Positions 50,920 through 59,861 of a stretch of 64,000 nt of DNA are shown piece after piece; positions within the stretch are counted from its first letter, which is position 1, and each line of letters opens with the position of its first letter. The notes under the pieces are model-generated. The model saw only the letters and a list, made by a program, of their open reading frames with translations. It was not told the origin of the DNA and made no database searches. Source of the stretch: Rahnella bruchi (GTDB taxonomy: Bacteria; Pseudomonadota; Gammaproteobacteria; Enterobacterales; Enterobacteriaceae). Location: positions 1 to 64,000 of the forward strand of contig NZ_QZWI01000021.1 in the NCBI RefSeq assembly GCF_003614975.1. The letters are read 5' to 3'. Made by a program: the position numbers and the translations under genes.

Positions 50920-51611
50920 ATCTGGCAGCTGCTGCTCCGCGAAGGGCTTCATGTTAATCACAAGCGAGTATACCGGCTCTACCATCTGAGTGGACTCGGC
51001 GTAAAACGCAGACGTCGTCGTAAAGGACTGGCAACAGAACGTCTGCCGCTGCTCCGCCCGGTGGCGCCGAATCTGACCTGGTCGATGGATTTTGTCATGG
51101 ATGCGCTGGCCACCGGTCGCAGGATCAAGTGCCTGACCTGCGTGGATGACTTCACGAAGGAGTGCCTAACGGTCACTATTGCCTTTGGCATTTCAGGCAT
51201 GCAGGTCACGCGTATTCTGGACAGCATTGCGCTGTTTCGCGGCTATCCGACGACGATAAGAACTGATCAGGGCCCGGAATTTACCTGCCGCGCGCTCGAT
51301 CAATGGGCCTTTGAGCATGGAGTGGAGCTGCGGCTTATTCAGCCCGGCAAGCCGACACAGAACGGATTTATTGAGAGTTTTAACGGGCGCTTTCGCGATG
51401 AATGCCTGAATGAACACTGGTTCAGCGACGTCAGCCATGCCAAGAAAACCATCAGTGATTGGCGTCAGGATTATGTCGAGTGCCGCCCGCACTCCACGCT
51501 GAATTATCAGACGCCGTCAGAATTTGCGGCGGGCTGGAGAAAGGGTAATTCTGATAGTGAAGGATCCGACATTACTAAGTGAGCGTTGTATCTAATCCTG
51601 GGGGCAGGTCA
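50920..51611 (+). pseudogene. IS3-family (IS407-like) 3' half, 5' truncated
   Basis: The frame starts inside OrfB ([20 protein letters not shown]) and runs without stops to 51582 with all catalytic residues ([33 protein letters not shown]), then reaches the right terminal repeat (CCTGGGGGCAGGTCA ending at 51611). orfA and the left end are lost. It keeps the glutamine codons that are stops in the copy at 1440-2672. Confidence 0.85.
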
Positions 51612-52331
51612 GCAGGTCGATAAATGAGCTCGTATAATGAGCGCAACTGAAGAGACAGAACCTGAGGATTAATTTCGATGGCGAAGTGCTGAATTCTGTT
51701 TCTTTCGATAGCGACCGCCTTAAGCTGTTTTAGACTATCTTCGCTAAATTCGGTCGGATAATGTTTTTTAATCAGGTCGCACAGGCCAGGAATATCGACT
51801 GATTTACAGGCATGAAGCTCGCTCTCAAGAGGATTAATCGGATCTTTGCAGTGTTTTCTAAGGGACCATTCCACAAAAATCTTGTCAGCACCAAAGCGGG
51901 ATGCTGCGGCCTTAAGCAAAAGCCCTGCTCCCTGAAAAAGATTGAGCAGGCACTGCTTGTAATATCGGTTACTGTTGCCTGACTGCGCATCCGTCAGATT
52001 TGCAATCCAGTTTCCACTAAGTCCAGAGCATTTTCTAGCAGGGAGAATTTCACCATGTTCAGAGGTGCCCGTACAGGCCGCGCAGAGCTTCCGCCTGCGT
52101 CCCTTCATGACATTTTGACGTAATCTCCCTGACCAATATCTCAAACACCTCCGCGAGTAGGAAAATGTACCGTCCATCGATGCCAAAAAAGCCGTCCGCA
52201 GTGACCTGGCTGGCAGGAGAGAACACCACGTGCTCGCCCTGATGTCTACTAGCCAGGGGTTTATGCAGCGGTGATGATGCTGCTGACTTTCGGAATGTTG
52301 CTTTATTTGTTTCTTTTGACGCCATTTTCAT
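51612..52331 (-). pseudogene. Broken HEPN-like protein gene
   Basis: Two overlapping minus-strand frames, 52331-52059 (FFGIDGRYIFLLAEVFEILV...) and 52186-51575 (KCSGLSGNWIANLTDAQSGN...; FVEWSLRKHCKDPINPLESE), look like one gene with a frameshift near 52.1 kb. The later frame ends in AVAIERNRIQHFAIEINPQV, which carries an R-x4-H motif of the HEPN type and then runs into the IS3 end at 51611, losing the native C-terminus. HEPN proteins are often RNases in defence or toxin modules, but no partner gene is present. Confidence 0.45.
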
Positions 52332-52338
52332 TCTCTAT

Positions 52339-52376
52339 GGGGTCCACTTGGAAAACGTAATGATAAATCATATTTA
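52339..52376 (+). repeat. Tn3-family-like terminal repeat, second copy
   Basis: GGGGTCCACTTGGAAAACGT begins at 52339, 20 or so of the first 23 bases matching the repeat at 46526, same orientation. If an element started here it would extend to the right, over the DUF2913 gene; its other end was not found. Confidence 0.5.
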
Positions 52377-52434
52377 ACTACTGGCTTTGGATACCGCTTA
52401 TGGCTTATTGAGCTTCAGAAAGATCATAAGGTAT

Positions 52435-53046
52435 TCAGACGTTATTATGTGAGTTCCCGGAAGCCATCAGTTGGAAAAGCATAGCCTCTTCGGGGCAGGA
52501 TTTGGTCTGCCAGCTGCAGCTGTCGAGTAGTTTCTCCAGCCTTGCCACATTGCCGGTAATTCGAGCCATAAGTGGAGGTATTTGATTCCCATCATCATCA
52601 AAAGCAGTATTGAGAGAAGAATACAACAGATATACCGCATTCACGCTGTCATTCATTGCTACCGCGTTTCTTCCTGTCCATTCCCTGTCAGTGAGTCTCC
52701 TGTACACCCAGTGCATTTCTTTGGCTGTTTCAAGGGCGTAAGTTAGCCTGAACAAATCATTCTGCGCTGACAGTTCGCCGGTACAAGAGCGCCAAAGGTA
52801 ATCAAGTTTATGCCGCATTTTGGCTCTAGGACCGAGCGTACGCCCCTGTTTCAGTAACCATACGATATCGGGGGCTGTTTCTCTGGGAAACCGATGCTGC
52901 TTCAACGCGGTGGCCAGCCAGCACGTCAGAAATACATTTTCCTGATATTCAGAGTTTACCTGACCATCACTTTTTGCAAAATGCAGAGCGATCAGGGCAC
53001 ACCAGGCAAGATGGCCTGACTTCTTTGTCAGTGATTCGGTATTCAA
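52435..53046 (-). CDS. DUF2913 family protein
   Basis: A 203-residue cytoplasmic protein. HLAWCALIALHFAKSDGQVN, then NVFLTCWLATALKQHRFPRE and LLKQGRTLGPRAKMRHKLDY, LWRSCTG, QNDLFRLTYALE are the conserved stretches of DUF2913, a family found in enterobacteria and vibrios, often next to mobile elements or plasmid genes. No catalytic or DNA-binding motif is obvious. It stands alone with remnants on both sides. The function is unknown. Confidence 0.7.
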   Translation of the reverse strand: MNTESLTKKSGHLAWCALIALHFAKSDGQVNSEYQENVFLTCWLATALKQHRFPRETAPDIVWLLKQGRTLGPRAKMRHKLDYLWRSCTGELSAQNDLFRLTYALETAKEMHWVYRRLTDREWTGRNAVAMNDSVNAVYLLYSSLNTAFDDDGNQIPPLMARITGNVARLEKLLDSCSWQTKSCPEEAMLFQLMASGNSHNNV

Positions 53047-53264
53047 GCGTGTTGCTTCTCCAGGACCTTATCCATTATCCGCCATGACTGAATGTTCAAC
53101 ATGATGAATTATACACCAACATTATGATTAACTGGATAATAGTATGAGAAATGCCCCATGGTCTGTTAGAGGAAAACATTTTTTAAGAATTTCATTTTCT
53201 ACTGAATATTTCATTGAATCCAAAGGGACTTTTCATTCAGTACTCTTTTTGAAATTCACAACCA

Positions 53265-53363
53265 GTTAATAATTCTGTTTAACTGCCATCGTATTAAGGT
53301 GATCGTTCATGTTGTCACCAAAATACGGTAAAAAAACGACTCATCGCCAGTTCTGGATCCGCA
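53265..53363 (-). pseudogene. IS256-type 3' end remnant, inverted copy
   Basis: Read on the minus strand it carries AACTGGCGATGAGTCGTTTT and CTTAATACGATGGCAGTTAA, nearly the same as the end of the IS256-type remnant at 430-520 (GGCGATGAGTCGTTTTATTA; TTTAATACGATGGCAGTTAC), with indels in between. Only about 100 bp survive. Confidence 0.7.
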
Positions 53364-53399
53364 TCCGCCTTTCTTTTTGAAGCCCTGATTTTAAAAAGT

Positions 53400-53575
53400 A
53401 TTATTCATAATTCTATTTGAGACGCATAACGCTGAACCCAGCGGTAAATCGTGGGATGGCCAACCTTCACACCGCGCCTGGCCAACATCTCCTACAGTTC
53501 ACGGGAACTGGTACCGTATTTACAGTACCAGCGTACCGCTACACTATGAGATCACACCTAAAATGCTGGCCTTTG
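53400..53575 (-). pseudogene. IS6/IS26-type transposase remnant (N-terminal part)
   Basis: The minus strand reads VAVRWYCKYGTSSREL, a stop (TAG where Q is expected), then EMLARRGVKVGHPTIYRWVQ and RYASQIE. This is the N-terminal HTH of IS6-family transposases. A frameshift upstream and the stop make it inactive. Confidence 0.75.
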
Positions 53576-53771
53576 ATTGGGTTCATATGAAGTTTCGTCC
53601 ACAGCAAGTAACAATGAGATTATCAGCTCCAAATTTTTGCGACAGTACCTATGGCTGTAGGTGGCTGCAACCGGCTGGATACGCATGAGGATTACTAATC
53701 TGCCAGCTTGCTCCTGCTGGTGTGGAGCTCCTGTAAACAGCGCTGATACGCTTTCAGCAAGGGGACAAAGG

Positions 53772-55067
53772 TTATTTTCCACAGCATTTCTTATGTTTTT
53801 TGCCGCTTCCGCAGGGACATAATGCATTTCTGTTTTGGCCTGAGCGCACTCTGCTTTCCTGCGCCAGCACAGACATAATGGTCTGTTCTTCATAACCGCT
53901 ACTCAGCAGGTCTCTCATCAGATTCATTTCCCTGCGGATATGCTGAAAGAAATGTTGGTAACCGGCACACAGATAATTGTGTCCCGGATGGCCTGAAGGC
54001 GATACGGCAAAGCGGTGCTTCGGGCAGCCGCCATGGCAGACAAAACGGAATTCGCACCGCCGGCAGTCCGGCGTCAGGGTACGACTTTTCGCTTGGCCAA
54101 ACTGATAGGCCGGTAAGCTGTTGTTAAGGGTCTTTATATCCTGTTGATGAATATTGCCCAGCAGGTACTGCGGATAAACAAAGTGGTCACAGTTATACAG
54201 GTCGCCATTGGCCTCCAGCGCAAACGCATGGCCACAGGTTTCTGAGTGTACGCAGAGCACTGGCGGTTGCAGGCACCATGCGGACAGAGCCACATCAAAC
54301 ATTTGCACCGAGATGCGTCCGACATCGCGACGCACCCAGATATCAAATATCTGGTTAAGAAACTCGCCATACTGCCACGAAGGTAGGCTCCAGGGAGCCA
54401 GTGTCGCGGCGCTTTCTCCGGGCAGCACTAACTGGAGTTCTGCGCTGTCCGCAGTGGCAATGCGCTCCACCAACGGGATAAACTGAATATGCCGCGAGCC
54501 AATGGCGAGCAGAAACTCATACACTTCTTTGGCATGCGCGGCATTATGCTTCCCTACCACGGTCAGGGTGTTAAAAGCCACCTGATGGGCTTTCAACAGA
54601 TCCAGTGCAGCCATCACCTTATGATGGGTGCCCGCGCCTGAGCGGGTAACACGATAGGTATCGTGAAACGGTTGAGGGCCGTCAATGGAAAGGCCGATCA
54701 AAAACTGGTGTTCGGCGAAAAATGCCGCCCATTCAGGGTTTAACACCACGCCATTGGTTTGCAGAGCATGCTGTATTGGTCGCCCCTCCCCATATTTCTT
54801 GCACAACGCGACCACCTGACGGAAAAAGGGCAAGCCCATTAACGTCGGTTCGCCACCCTGCCAGGCAAACAGCACCTGTTCGCCTTCCTGTGCTGCAATA
54901 TGCTGGGCGATAAACAGCTCCAACGTCTCTGGCGACATACGCCAGTTGTCCCAGCGTTCCGGATAAAGTGCTTCTTTTTCCAGATAGAAGCAATAACCAC
55001 AGTCGATATTACAAACAGAGCCACCAGGCTTGGCCATAACATGACAGCCTTTGATATTTATGGACAT
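53772..55067 (-). CDS. yidF: Anaerobic sulfatase-maturating radical SAM enzyme (YidF-like)
   Basis: A 431-residue radical SAM protein that converts the active-site cysteine of a sulfatase to formylglycine. The SAM cluster motif is Cys19, Cys23 and Cys26 (VCNIDCGYCFY), the glycine-rich segment is FAWQGGEPTLMG, and C-terminal cysteines (CVHSETCGHAF, CRRCEFRFVCHGGCPKH) fit a SPASM auxiliary cluster region. A SEC-C zinc motif (CPCGSGKKHKKCCGK) ends the protein. The start at 55067 is chosen for homology and a GAG site. Its substrate is the Cys-type sulfatase encoded at 56527. Confidence 0.92.
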   Translation of the reverse strand: MSINIKGCHVMAKPGGSVCNIDCGYCFYLEKEALYPERWDNWRMSPETLELFIAQHIAAQEGEQVLFAWQGGEPTLMGLPFFRQVVALCKKYGEGRPIQHALQTNGVVLNPEWAAFFAEHQFLIGLSIDGPQPFHDTYRVTRSGAGTHHKVMAALDLLKAHQVAFNTLTVVGKHNAAHAKEVYEFLLAIGSRHIQFIPLVERIATADSAELQLVLPGESAATLAPWSLPSWQYGEFLNQIFDIWVRRDVGRISVQMFDVALSAWCLQPPVLCVHSETCGHAFALEANGDLYNCDHFVYPQYLLGNIHQQDIKTLNNSLPAYQFGQAKSRTLTPDCRRCEFRFVCHGGCPKHRFAVSPSGHPGHNYLCAGYQHFFQHIRREMNLMRDLLSSGYEEQTIMSVLAQESRVRSGQNRNALCPCGSGKKHKKCCGK

Positions 55068-55078
55068 CAGGCTTCTCT

Positions 55079-55411
55079 TTAAAACAGTCTCAAAACGGTA
55101 TACAGAGGGATAGCGAGCGCATTCAGGCCCACCGCGAGACAAATCATTCGTTTAGTTGACATGGAGCTTGCTGAAGTGAGTTTGAAGTCGTACACCATCA
55201 GCTGTTGGCGACGGCACGAGACCACCACTACCAACAGGGAGATAATAATGGACGCGCCGCCCATTATTATCAGCGGGGTATCGGCATGATAAAATCCGGC
55301 GCGCAGAGTCACTACTGCCAGCACGATGGAAGAGAACAGGGTGCGGTGCCAGGAAAGCGCCGTGCGTTCAGGTTGCAGCCCCGAATCTCTTTCCCCTAAA
55401 TCCGAAGTCAT
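55079..55411 (-). CDS. yidG: DUF202 membrane protein (YidG-like)
   Basis: A 110-residue inner-membrane protein with three helices and the DUF202 signature GLQPERTALSWHRTLFSS, the same as in E. coli YidG. Its start overlaps the next upstream stop by 4 bp. The biochemical role is unknown; its conserved place beside YidH, a sulfatase and its maturase suggests membrane support for that pathway. Confidence 0.85.
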   Translation of the reverse strand: MTSDLGERDSGLQPERTALSWHRTLFSSIVLAVVTLRAGFYHADTPLIIMGGASIIISLLVVVVSCRRQQLMVYDFKLTSASSMSTKRMICLAVGLNALAIPLYTVLRLF

Positions 55412-55752
55412 AACGTCACCAGCATAACCAGAATAGCCACGATACCGGCTACTAAGCCGCTACACAGCCACAGCAGGACCTGCGGGAAGGGTAATTCGGT
55501 GTCGAGGCGCATCGCCCGTTCATTCCCTGACCAGCGACGCCAGGCGTAACAGGATAATCCTGCGGCGGTCAGCCCCAGCGCCACCACTAGACAATCACGA
55601 AACAGGGCGGGAGCAAGCTCAGCCGCCAGTTGGTCGATGCCGATCGCAGCAGCCATAAAAGCCAGCGCGGTTCTGATCCAGGCCAGAAAGGTTCGTTCAT
55701 TTGCCAGCGTATAGCGATAATCCGGCGGTTTACCTTCGGTTTTCCACTTCAT
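55408..55752 (-). CDS. yidH: DUF202 membrane protein (YidH-like)
   Basis: A 114-residue inner-membrane protein: PDYRYTLANERTFLAWIRTA is the DUF202 segment of E. coli YidH, followed by helices LAFMAAAIGIDQLAAELA, CLVVALGLTAAGLSCYAW and VLLWLCSGLVAGIVAILVML. It overlaps both neighbours by 4 bp (ATGA), so the operon is tightly coupled. Confidence 0.88.
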   Translation of the reverse strand: MKWKTEGKPPDYRYTLANERTFLAWIRTALAFMAAAIGIDQLAAELAPALFRDCLVVALGLTAAGLSCYAWRRWSGNERAMRLDTELPFPQVLLWLCSGLVAGIVAILVMLVTL

Positions 55753-56480
55753 CGACCTCCCTCTACAAGGTATTCATAGCAGTTCGCAATATGCCTTGCG
55801 ATGGTGTATTCGACCAGTTGCTGCTGCTGGTTATACCCTTTACGGGTTTTGATTAACAACGCGGTGGCAACGGGAATATCCAACAGCCGGCAGTCATTTT
55901 CATCCGCCAGGCTGGCGGTAATGGTGTCCTGCCAGCTCTCAATATTTTCATGACGCTCCTCTAATAGCTGGTACAGGCCGTTATCCATCTCTTCCAGTGA
56001 CAACGGCCCCAGTCTCGGCGTCAGATAGATGTAATTGAGCTGGGCAGGAATCTGATTCTGGCGGTACAGGGTGCGGGTCAAGCGCATCAGTTGGTTTCCA
56101 GGCGCCAGGCCAAACGCCGCGGCCACGGTGGGCGGCGGCTCGACGGATTCCATTGCCAAATTGTGTCGACTGATCGGCAGTTGCTGGTGACCATCCGCCA
56201 GCCTGATACCGGCTTTCACCTGCTGCTTTTCAGAGGTGCTGATCACCATAGTGCCGATACCGGCCTGACGTTTCAACAGACCTTTCGACACCAGTTCGGC
56301 CAGCGCCCTGCGGGCGGTAATACGGCTGACCCCAAAACGCTCTTCAAATTCGGCCTCGGTTGGCAGCACATCGTCTTTCTTATACTCCCCGGTTCTCAGC
56401 TTATGCAGCAGAATCTCGTACAGCTGCGCGTACAGCGGCCTAGCGCCGCGCGTATAATCAAGCTCTTGCTTCATTTTCAT
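55749..56480 (-). CDS. GntR/HutC-family transcriptional regulator
   Basis: A 243-residue regulator. The N-terminal winged helix (PLYAQLYEILLHKLRTGEYK, DDVLPTEAEFEERFGVSRIT, ARRALAELVSKGLLKR) and a C-terminal UTRA ligand domain (LMRLTRTLYRQNQIPAQLNY; EYTIARHIANCYEYL) are clear. HutC-type proteins repress sugar operons and are released by a sugar phosphate. It lies between the sulfatase and YidH genes and probably controls this operon through the ATTGTTATAACAAT palindrome at 59735. The start has the ribosome site AGGAAT. Confidence 0.9.
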   Translation of the reverse strand: MKMKQELDYTRGARPLYAQLYEILLHKLRTGEYKKDDVLPTEAEFEERFGVSRITARRALAELVSKGLLKRQAGIGTMVISTSEKQQVKAGIRLADGHQQLPISRHNLAMESVEPPPTVAAAFGLAPGNQLMRLTRTLYRQNQIPAQLNYIYLTPRLGPLSLEEMDNGLYQLLEERHENIESWQDTITASLADENDCRLLDIPVATALLIKTRKGYNQQQQLVEYTIARHIANCYEYLVEGGR

Positions 56481-56526
56481 TTTATTCCTGTCCAGAGTTC
56501 TCCCCGGTCAGGCCGGGGAATGGGGC

Positions 56527-58272
56527 TTAATCCAGCCGCATCTCTAAGGCCATTTTGTAGAACACCGACTGATGCTGCTCTGCTGGCACCTCATCCAGTA
56601 CAAACTGCCAGAGGTGTTCTCTGCTCCAATCTGATTTCGCGGCAGCCTTGAGTTTGCTGGCGATATTATCATGACCGCCGTTTTCCAGATGTTGCAACAG
56701 ACAAAGCATGCCATAACGGATTTCAGCGGTTAGTTGTCTGAATTCCGGCTGCTGCGCCGAATCAACGCCGAGCAGCATCGGAGTGGGTTGGCCGAAATCG
56801 TAGCGCCCCAGCAGCTCCCCGGGGGCATCGCCAGCCACCATCATTCGTTCCATGGCGTTAAACAAGCGGCGCGCCACCGTGACTTCCTGACACTGAACAT
56901 CCTGTTTTGGATTATTATCCAGGTCGTAAAGGCGGTGTCCGAAACGGTCGGCGTTACGGGTCATCACCGACACCGCCGGAACCTTCATCACTGGACAGCC
57001 TTTGGTGAATGGGAAACCGGTGTGTAGCGTGAGATTCTGGAGCTCACCAGGCGTAAAGCGCCGGTTAATGCGGGTGGGCATCAAGGTGTACTCGTAAAGA
57101 TTGTCAATGTTGCTCTTTGCCGGCGCGCGCATATACACATAGCGGCCATCGGTGATATTAATATGGCAACCGAAATAACCAAATAGAGCATGGTCGCGAA
57201 TTGGGGTGTCATTAGTTATGGCCGGTTTCAGCGAGACGCCCTGCATGTCCACCGGTTTTTCCAGCCCGAAAAATTCCAGCAGCGTGGCTGGAATATCAAT
57301 AGTCTGCGCCAGAGCCTGCCGCGATTGACCCGCTCCGCCACAGTGCGGATGCCAGATAAAGAAAGGAATATTGGCCACTTCATTATACAGCGGCATAATA
57401 TTTTTCCCCCACCACTGATGCTCACCCAGCAGGAACCCATGGTCAGTGTTGACGATAAGCAGAGTGTCTTTCCACAGATCATATTTATCCATATGATCTA
57501 GTACTTTACCGAGATAATCATCCACCATAGTCAGCAGCGCTTTGTAGTACTTCTGGATGTTGCTTCTGCGTTCCTCATTCTCCGTCACGAAGTAATATGG
57601 GGGCCAGCCATCAAATGCCGAAATATCCTCAATACCGTAAAGTTTCAGGTATTTTTCCGGAACGAAAAATGGTTCATGAGGATCAAAACACTCCAGTTGA
57701 AGAAACCAGTTATCCGCGCTGTAATTGGTGCGAATAAACTCCAGACCGCTGTTGATCGTCCGCGCCAACGGATGATCTTGCTCATCCTGCATAAACTGGA
57801 CATTAATCTGGTGCTGAGTGCGGCTGGCGATACGGCGCTGTTTAATCTCTTCCGGCTCCCCGGATTCATAGTGGCAGACCGGTTTATTCACCATGCCTTT
57901 CCAGCTGTCTCCCTCCTGGCCGCGAATCAATTCACAGGTGTTGTAGCGGGGATGATAGGTGGCGCCGCCATCTCGCCAGTAGTGCTTATGATCCGTCACC
58001 AGATGGGTATGGATGCCGTTTTTTTTCAGGATTTCCGGCATTGAGTCATCAAACGGCTCCAGCGGCGACCAGGAGCGGTGCAGGAAATTATATCTTCCGG
58101 TATGAATCTCCCGCCGGGCTGGCATACAGGGCATGCTACCAACGTAGAAATTGTTAAAGCGCAGCGTTTTCTCTTTCAAACGCTGAAAATTGGGCGTGAT
58201 AGCGGCATTGCTGCCGTAAGCCGACAGCATATGCTTATTAAGTGAGTCGAACATCAGCATAATGGCTTTCAT
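56527..58272 (-). CDS. Cytoplasmic Cys-type sulfatase (YidJ-like)
   Basis: A 581-residue type I sulfatase hydrolysing a sulfate ester. The catalytic motif is SMPCMPARREIHTGR with Cys49 in C-x-P-x-R, which must become formylglycine. Metal ligands are present: Asp9 (MLMFDS), and DTLLIVNTDHGFLLGEHQWW. No signal peptide, so it acts on a cytoplasmic substrate, and the anaerobic maturase and a PTS permease lie in the same operon. E. coli YidJ is the closest type. It starts 26 bp after the PTS gene with a GGAGAA site. Confidence 0.9.
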   Translation of the reverse strand: MKAIMLMFDSLNKHMLSAYGSNAAITPNFQRLKEKTLRFNNFYVGSMPCMPARREIHTGRYNFLHRSWSPLEPFDDSMPEILKKNGIHTHLVTDHKHYWRDGGATYHPRYNTCELIRGQEGDSWKGMVNKPVCHYESGEPEEIKQRRIASRTQHQINVQFMQDEQDHPLARTINSGLEFIRTNYSADNWFLQLECFDPHEPFFVPEKYLKLYGIEDISAFDGWPPYYFVTENEERRSNIQKYYKALLTMVDDYLGKVLDHMDKYDLWKDTLLIVNTDHGFLLGEHQWWGKNIMPLYNEVANIPFFIWHPHCGGAGQSRQALAQTIDIPATLLEFFGLEKPVDMQGVSLKPAITNDTPIRDHALFGYFGCHINITDGRYVYMRAPAKSNIDNLYEYTLMPTRINRRFTPGELQNLTLHTGFPFTKGCPVMKVPAVSVMTRNADRFGHRLYDLDNNPKQDVQCQEVTVARRLFNAMERMMVAGDAPGELLGRYDFGQPTPMLLGVDSAQQPEFRQLTAEIRYGMLCLLQHLENGGHDNIASKLKAAAKSDWSREHLWQFVLDEVPAEQHQSVFYKMALEMRLD

Positions 58273-58297
58273 AAATTTTCTCCGTCAATTCGTCCAG

Positions 58298-59701
58298 TTA
58301 TAGCGTTTCTTTGTCATAACCGCGCAGCTTCCCCGTGGTCCAGGTTAGTACAAAGGCCGCCAGGCAGCCGACAAGCCACGCAATGATGTACTGTAAATAT
58401 TTGCCGTCAGCGATCAGCGGTAGTGCAGAGAGACCAGCAGCGCCGATGCCATTGGTTGTGACGCCAAGCAGCACCACCATCATGCCGCCGAAACCCGCGC
58501 CTATCGAACCGGTAATAAAGGCAAAACCGGCGGGAATGTTGACGCCAAAAATGGTGGGTTCCCCGACCGCCAGTATCGAGGTGGGAATCGCACCTTTAGC
58601 GATTTTCTTCAGCACGGGGTCTCGGGTCAGCAGTAGTACGGCGGTAGCGGCACCTACCATGCCGGAATTAGACATGATCTGAATGGCAAACAGCGGCGCA
58701 TGCCCGCTGGCATTGATCATTTCCAGGTGGATAGGGAACAGGCCATGGTGCAGACCCAGCGAGATTAGGAAGGGAAAAAGTGCGGCCAGCATAAACCCGG
58801 CGGCGATACCGCCCTTCGCCAACAGACCATTCATGCTGTGCAGAATGGCATTCGACAGCAGGCCAGCTACGGGCATGATCAGCAGCAATAGGGCTGCCGC
58901 CATCACCGTGAGGACAGTGCAGGGAGTCAGCACCACATCCAGCACATCCGGGATAACGCGACGTACCTGTTTTTCCAGCAGGCACATCACCCATACTGCG
59001 AAGATGACGCCAATCAGTCCGCCCTGACCGGGGATAAGACCCAGTACCGGTAGCTGCGGGGCAATGGTGATGGCGCCGAGCAGCCCGCCCATCACGATAC
59101 TGCCGCCGAACTCCCTAGCAGAGGTCACGCCGGTATAAATTGCCAGTAAGCTAAACAGCGCTTTAGATACCAGGCCAAAAAACTCGCTCAGCCCCAGTAA
59201 ATGTCGCTGTTCCAGCACCAACTGGGTAGCCGACAAATTGTCTGTTCCAGCAATATGGTGCGTCAAAGCAAATGACGCAGCAGAGTTTATCAACAGATTA
59301 TTGATGCCCATTAATATACCGGCGGCGATCAGTGCTGGTAACACGGGAACAAAGATATTGGCGATATGCTTGAGTATCACTTTGACGCGGGTCGGTTTTT
59401 TGGCTTTTTCCAGCGCCTGCATCGCTTTCAGTTCTGCGCTGTTTAACGTGGGCGATTCCGGCACTATCTCATTTATAATATCCGCGATCTTTGACGATTT
59501 TCCCGGGCCGACAATCACCTGCAGGGTGTCGTCTTCAACCACACCCAGCACCCCGTCGATGGCTTTCAAAGCCTGAATATCAGCTCGCGCCGGGTTTGCA
59601 ATTGTCATACGCACCCGGGTCATACAGTTGGTCGTGTGAACGAGGTTTGCTCGTCCGCCGCAGTGTTTCACAATGGTGTCAGCAACAATTTTGTAGTCCA
59701 T
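58298..59701 (-). CDS. PTS EIIBC permease (glucose-superfamily, MurP/sucrose-like)
   Basis: A 467-residue phosphotransferase permease. EIIB domain (1-90) with Cys26 (TTNCMTRVRM) that is phosphorylated, then the EIIC domain with about ten helices and the conserved AVGEPTIFGVNIPA segment. There is no EIIA domain, so it needs the cell's Crr-type EIIA, as MurP and TreB do. It is the first gene of the operon; import coupled to phosphorylation followed by a cytosolic sulfatase suggests a sulfated (amino)sugar substrate. Confidence 0.88.
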   Translation of the reverse strand: MDYKIVADTIVKHCGGRANLVHTTNCMTRVRMTIANPARADIQALKAIDGVLGVVEDDTLQVIVGPGKSSKIADIINEIVPESPTLNSAELKAMQALEKAKKPTRVKVILKHIANIFVPVLPALIAAGILMGINNLLINSAASFALTHHIAGTDNLSATQLVLEQRHLLGLSEFFGLVSKALFSLLAIYTGVTSAREFGGSIVMGGLLGAITIAPQLPVLGLIPGQGGLIGVIFAVWVMCLLEKQVRRVIPDVLDVVLTPCTVLTVMAAALLLLIMPVAGLLSNAILHSMNGLLAKGGIAAGFMLAALFPFLISLGLHHGLFPIHLEMINASGHAPLFAIQIMSNSGMVGAATAVLLLTRDPVLKKIAKGAIPTSILAVGEPTIFGVNIPAGFAFITGSIGAGFGGMMVVLLGVTTNGIGAAGLSALPLIADGKYLQYIIAWLVGCLAAFVLTWTTGKLRGYDKETL

Positions 59702-59734
59702 CCTGATGTCCGGTTATTATCCATTTTTCGCGCA

Positions 59735-59748
59735 ATTGTTATAACAAT
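59735..59748. promoter_or_regulatory. Probable GntR/HutC operator upstream of the PTS operon
   Basis: Perfect 14-bp palindrome ATTGTTATAACAAT, 34 bp upstream of the PTS start. HutC-type regulators bind such TA-centred palindromes. On the minus strand a TATATT -10-like hexamer lies just upstream, so binding would block the promoter. Confidence 0.55.
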
Positions 59749-59764
59749 ATAATGTTGTGTTTTA

Positions 59765-59780
59765 TGTGAATGTGATCATA
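59765..59780. promoter_or_regulatory. CRP-like site upstream of the PTS operon
   Basis: TGTGAATGTGATCATA matches TGTGA-N6-TCACA in nine of ten conserved positions. It lies 64 bp upstream of the PTS start, a normal activator distance for a sugar operon. Confidence 0.6.
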
Positions 59781-59861
59781 TTAAGCGAACAAATCCTTGG
59801 TAAGAATATGGATTTATTCTGCAGTCTGGAGATGAGCGGAGTGGCGAGGTAGACGTAATAA

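Larger units (their letters stand above)
53047..53771. other. Gene-free gap with two IS remnants
   Basis: No intact gene. Bases 53265-53363 and 53400-53575 hold the IS256- and IS6-type remnants listed separately; 53047-53260 shows nothing recognisable. A minus-strand frame at 53558-53893 overlaps the end of the radical SAM gene in another frame and is rejected. Confidence 0.55.

Noticed and set aside
46526..52376. Complete Tn3-type transposon between the GGGGTCC repeats
   Set aside because: Both repeats point the same way, no tnpA or resolvase gene is present, and the interval holds unrelated IS elements; the repeats are remnants.
53558..53893. Minus-strand frame of 111 codons at the end of the maturase gene
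   Set aside because: It overlaps the SEC-C end of the radical SAM gene in another frame; the radical SAM frame is well supported by homology.
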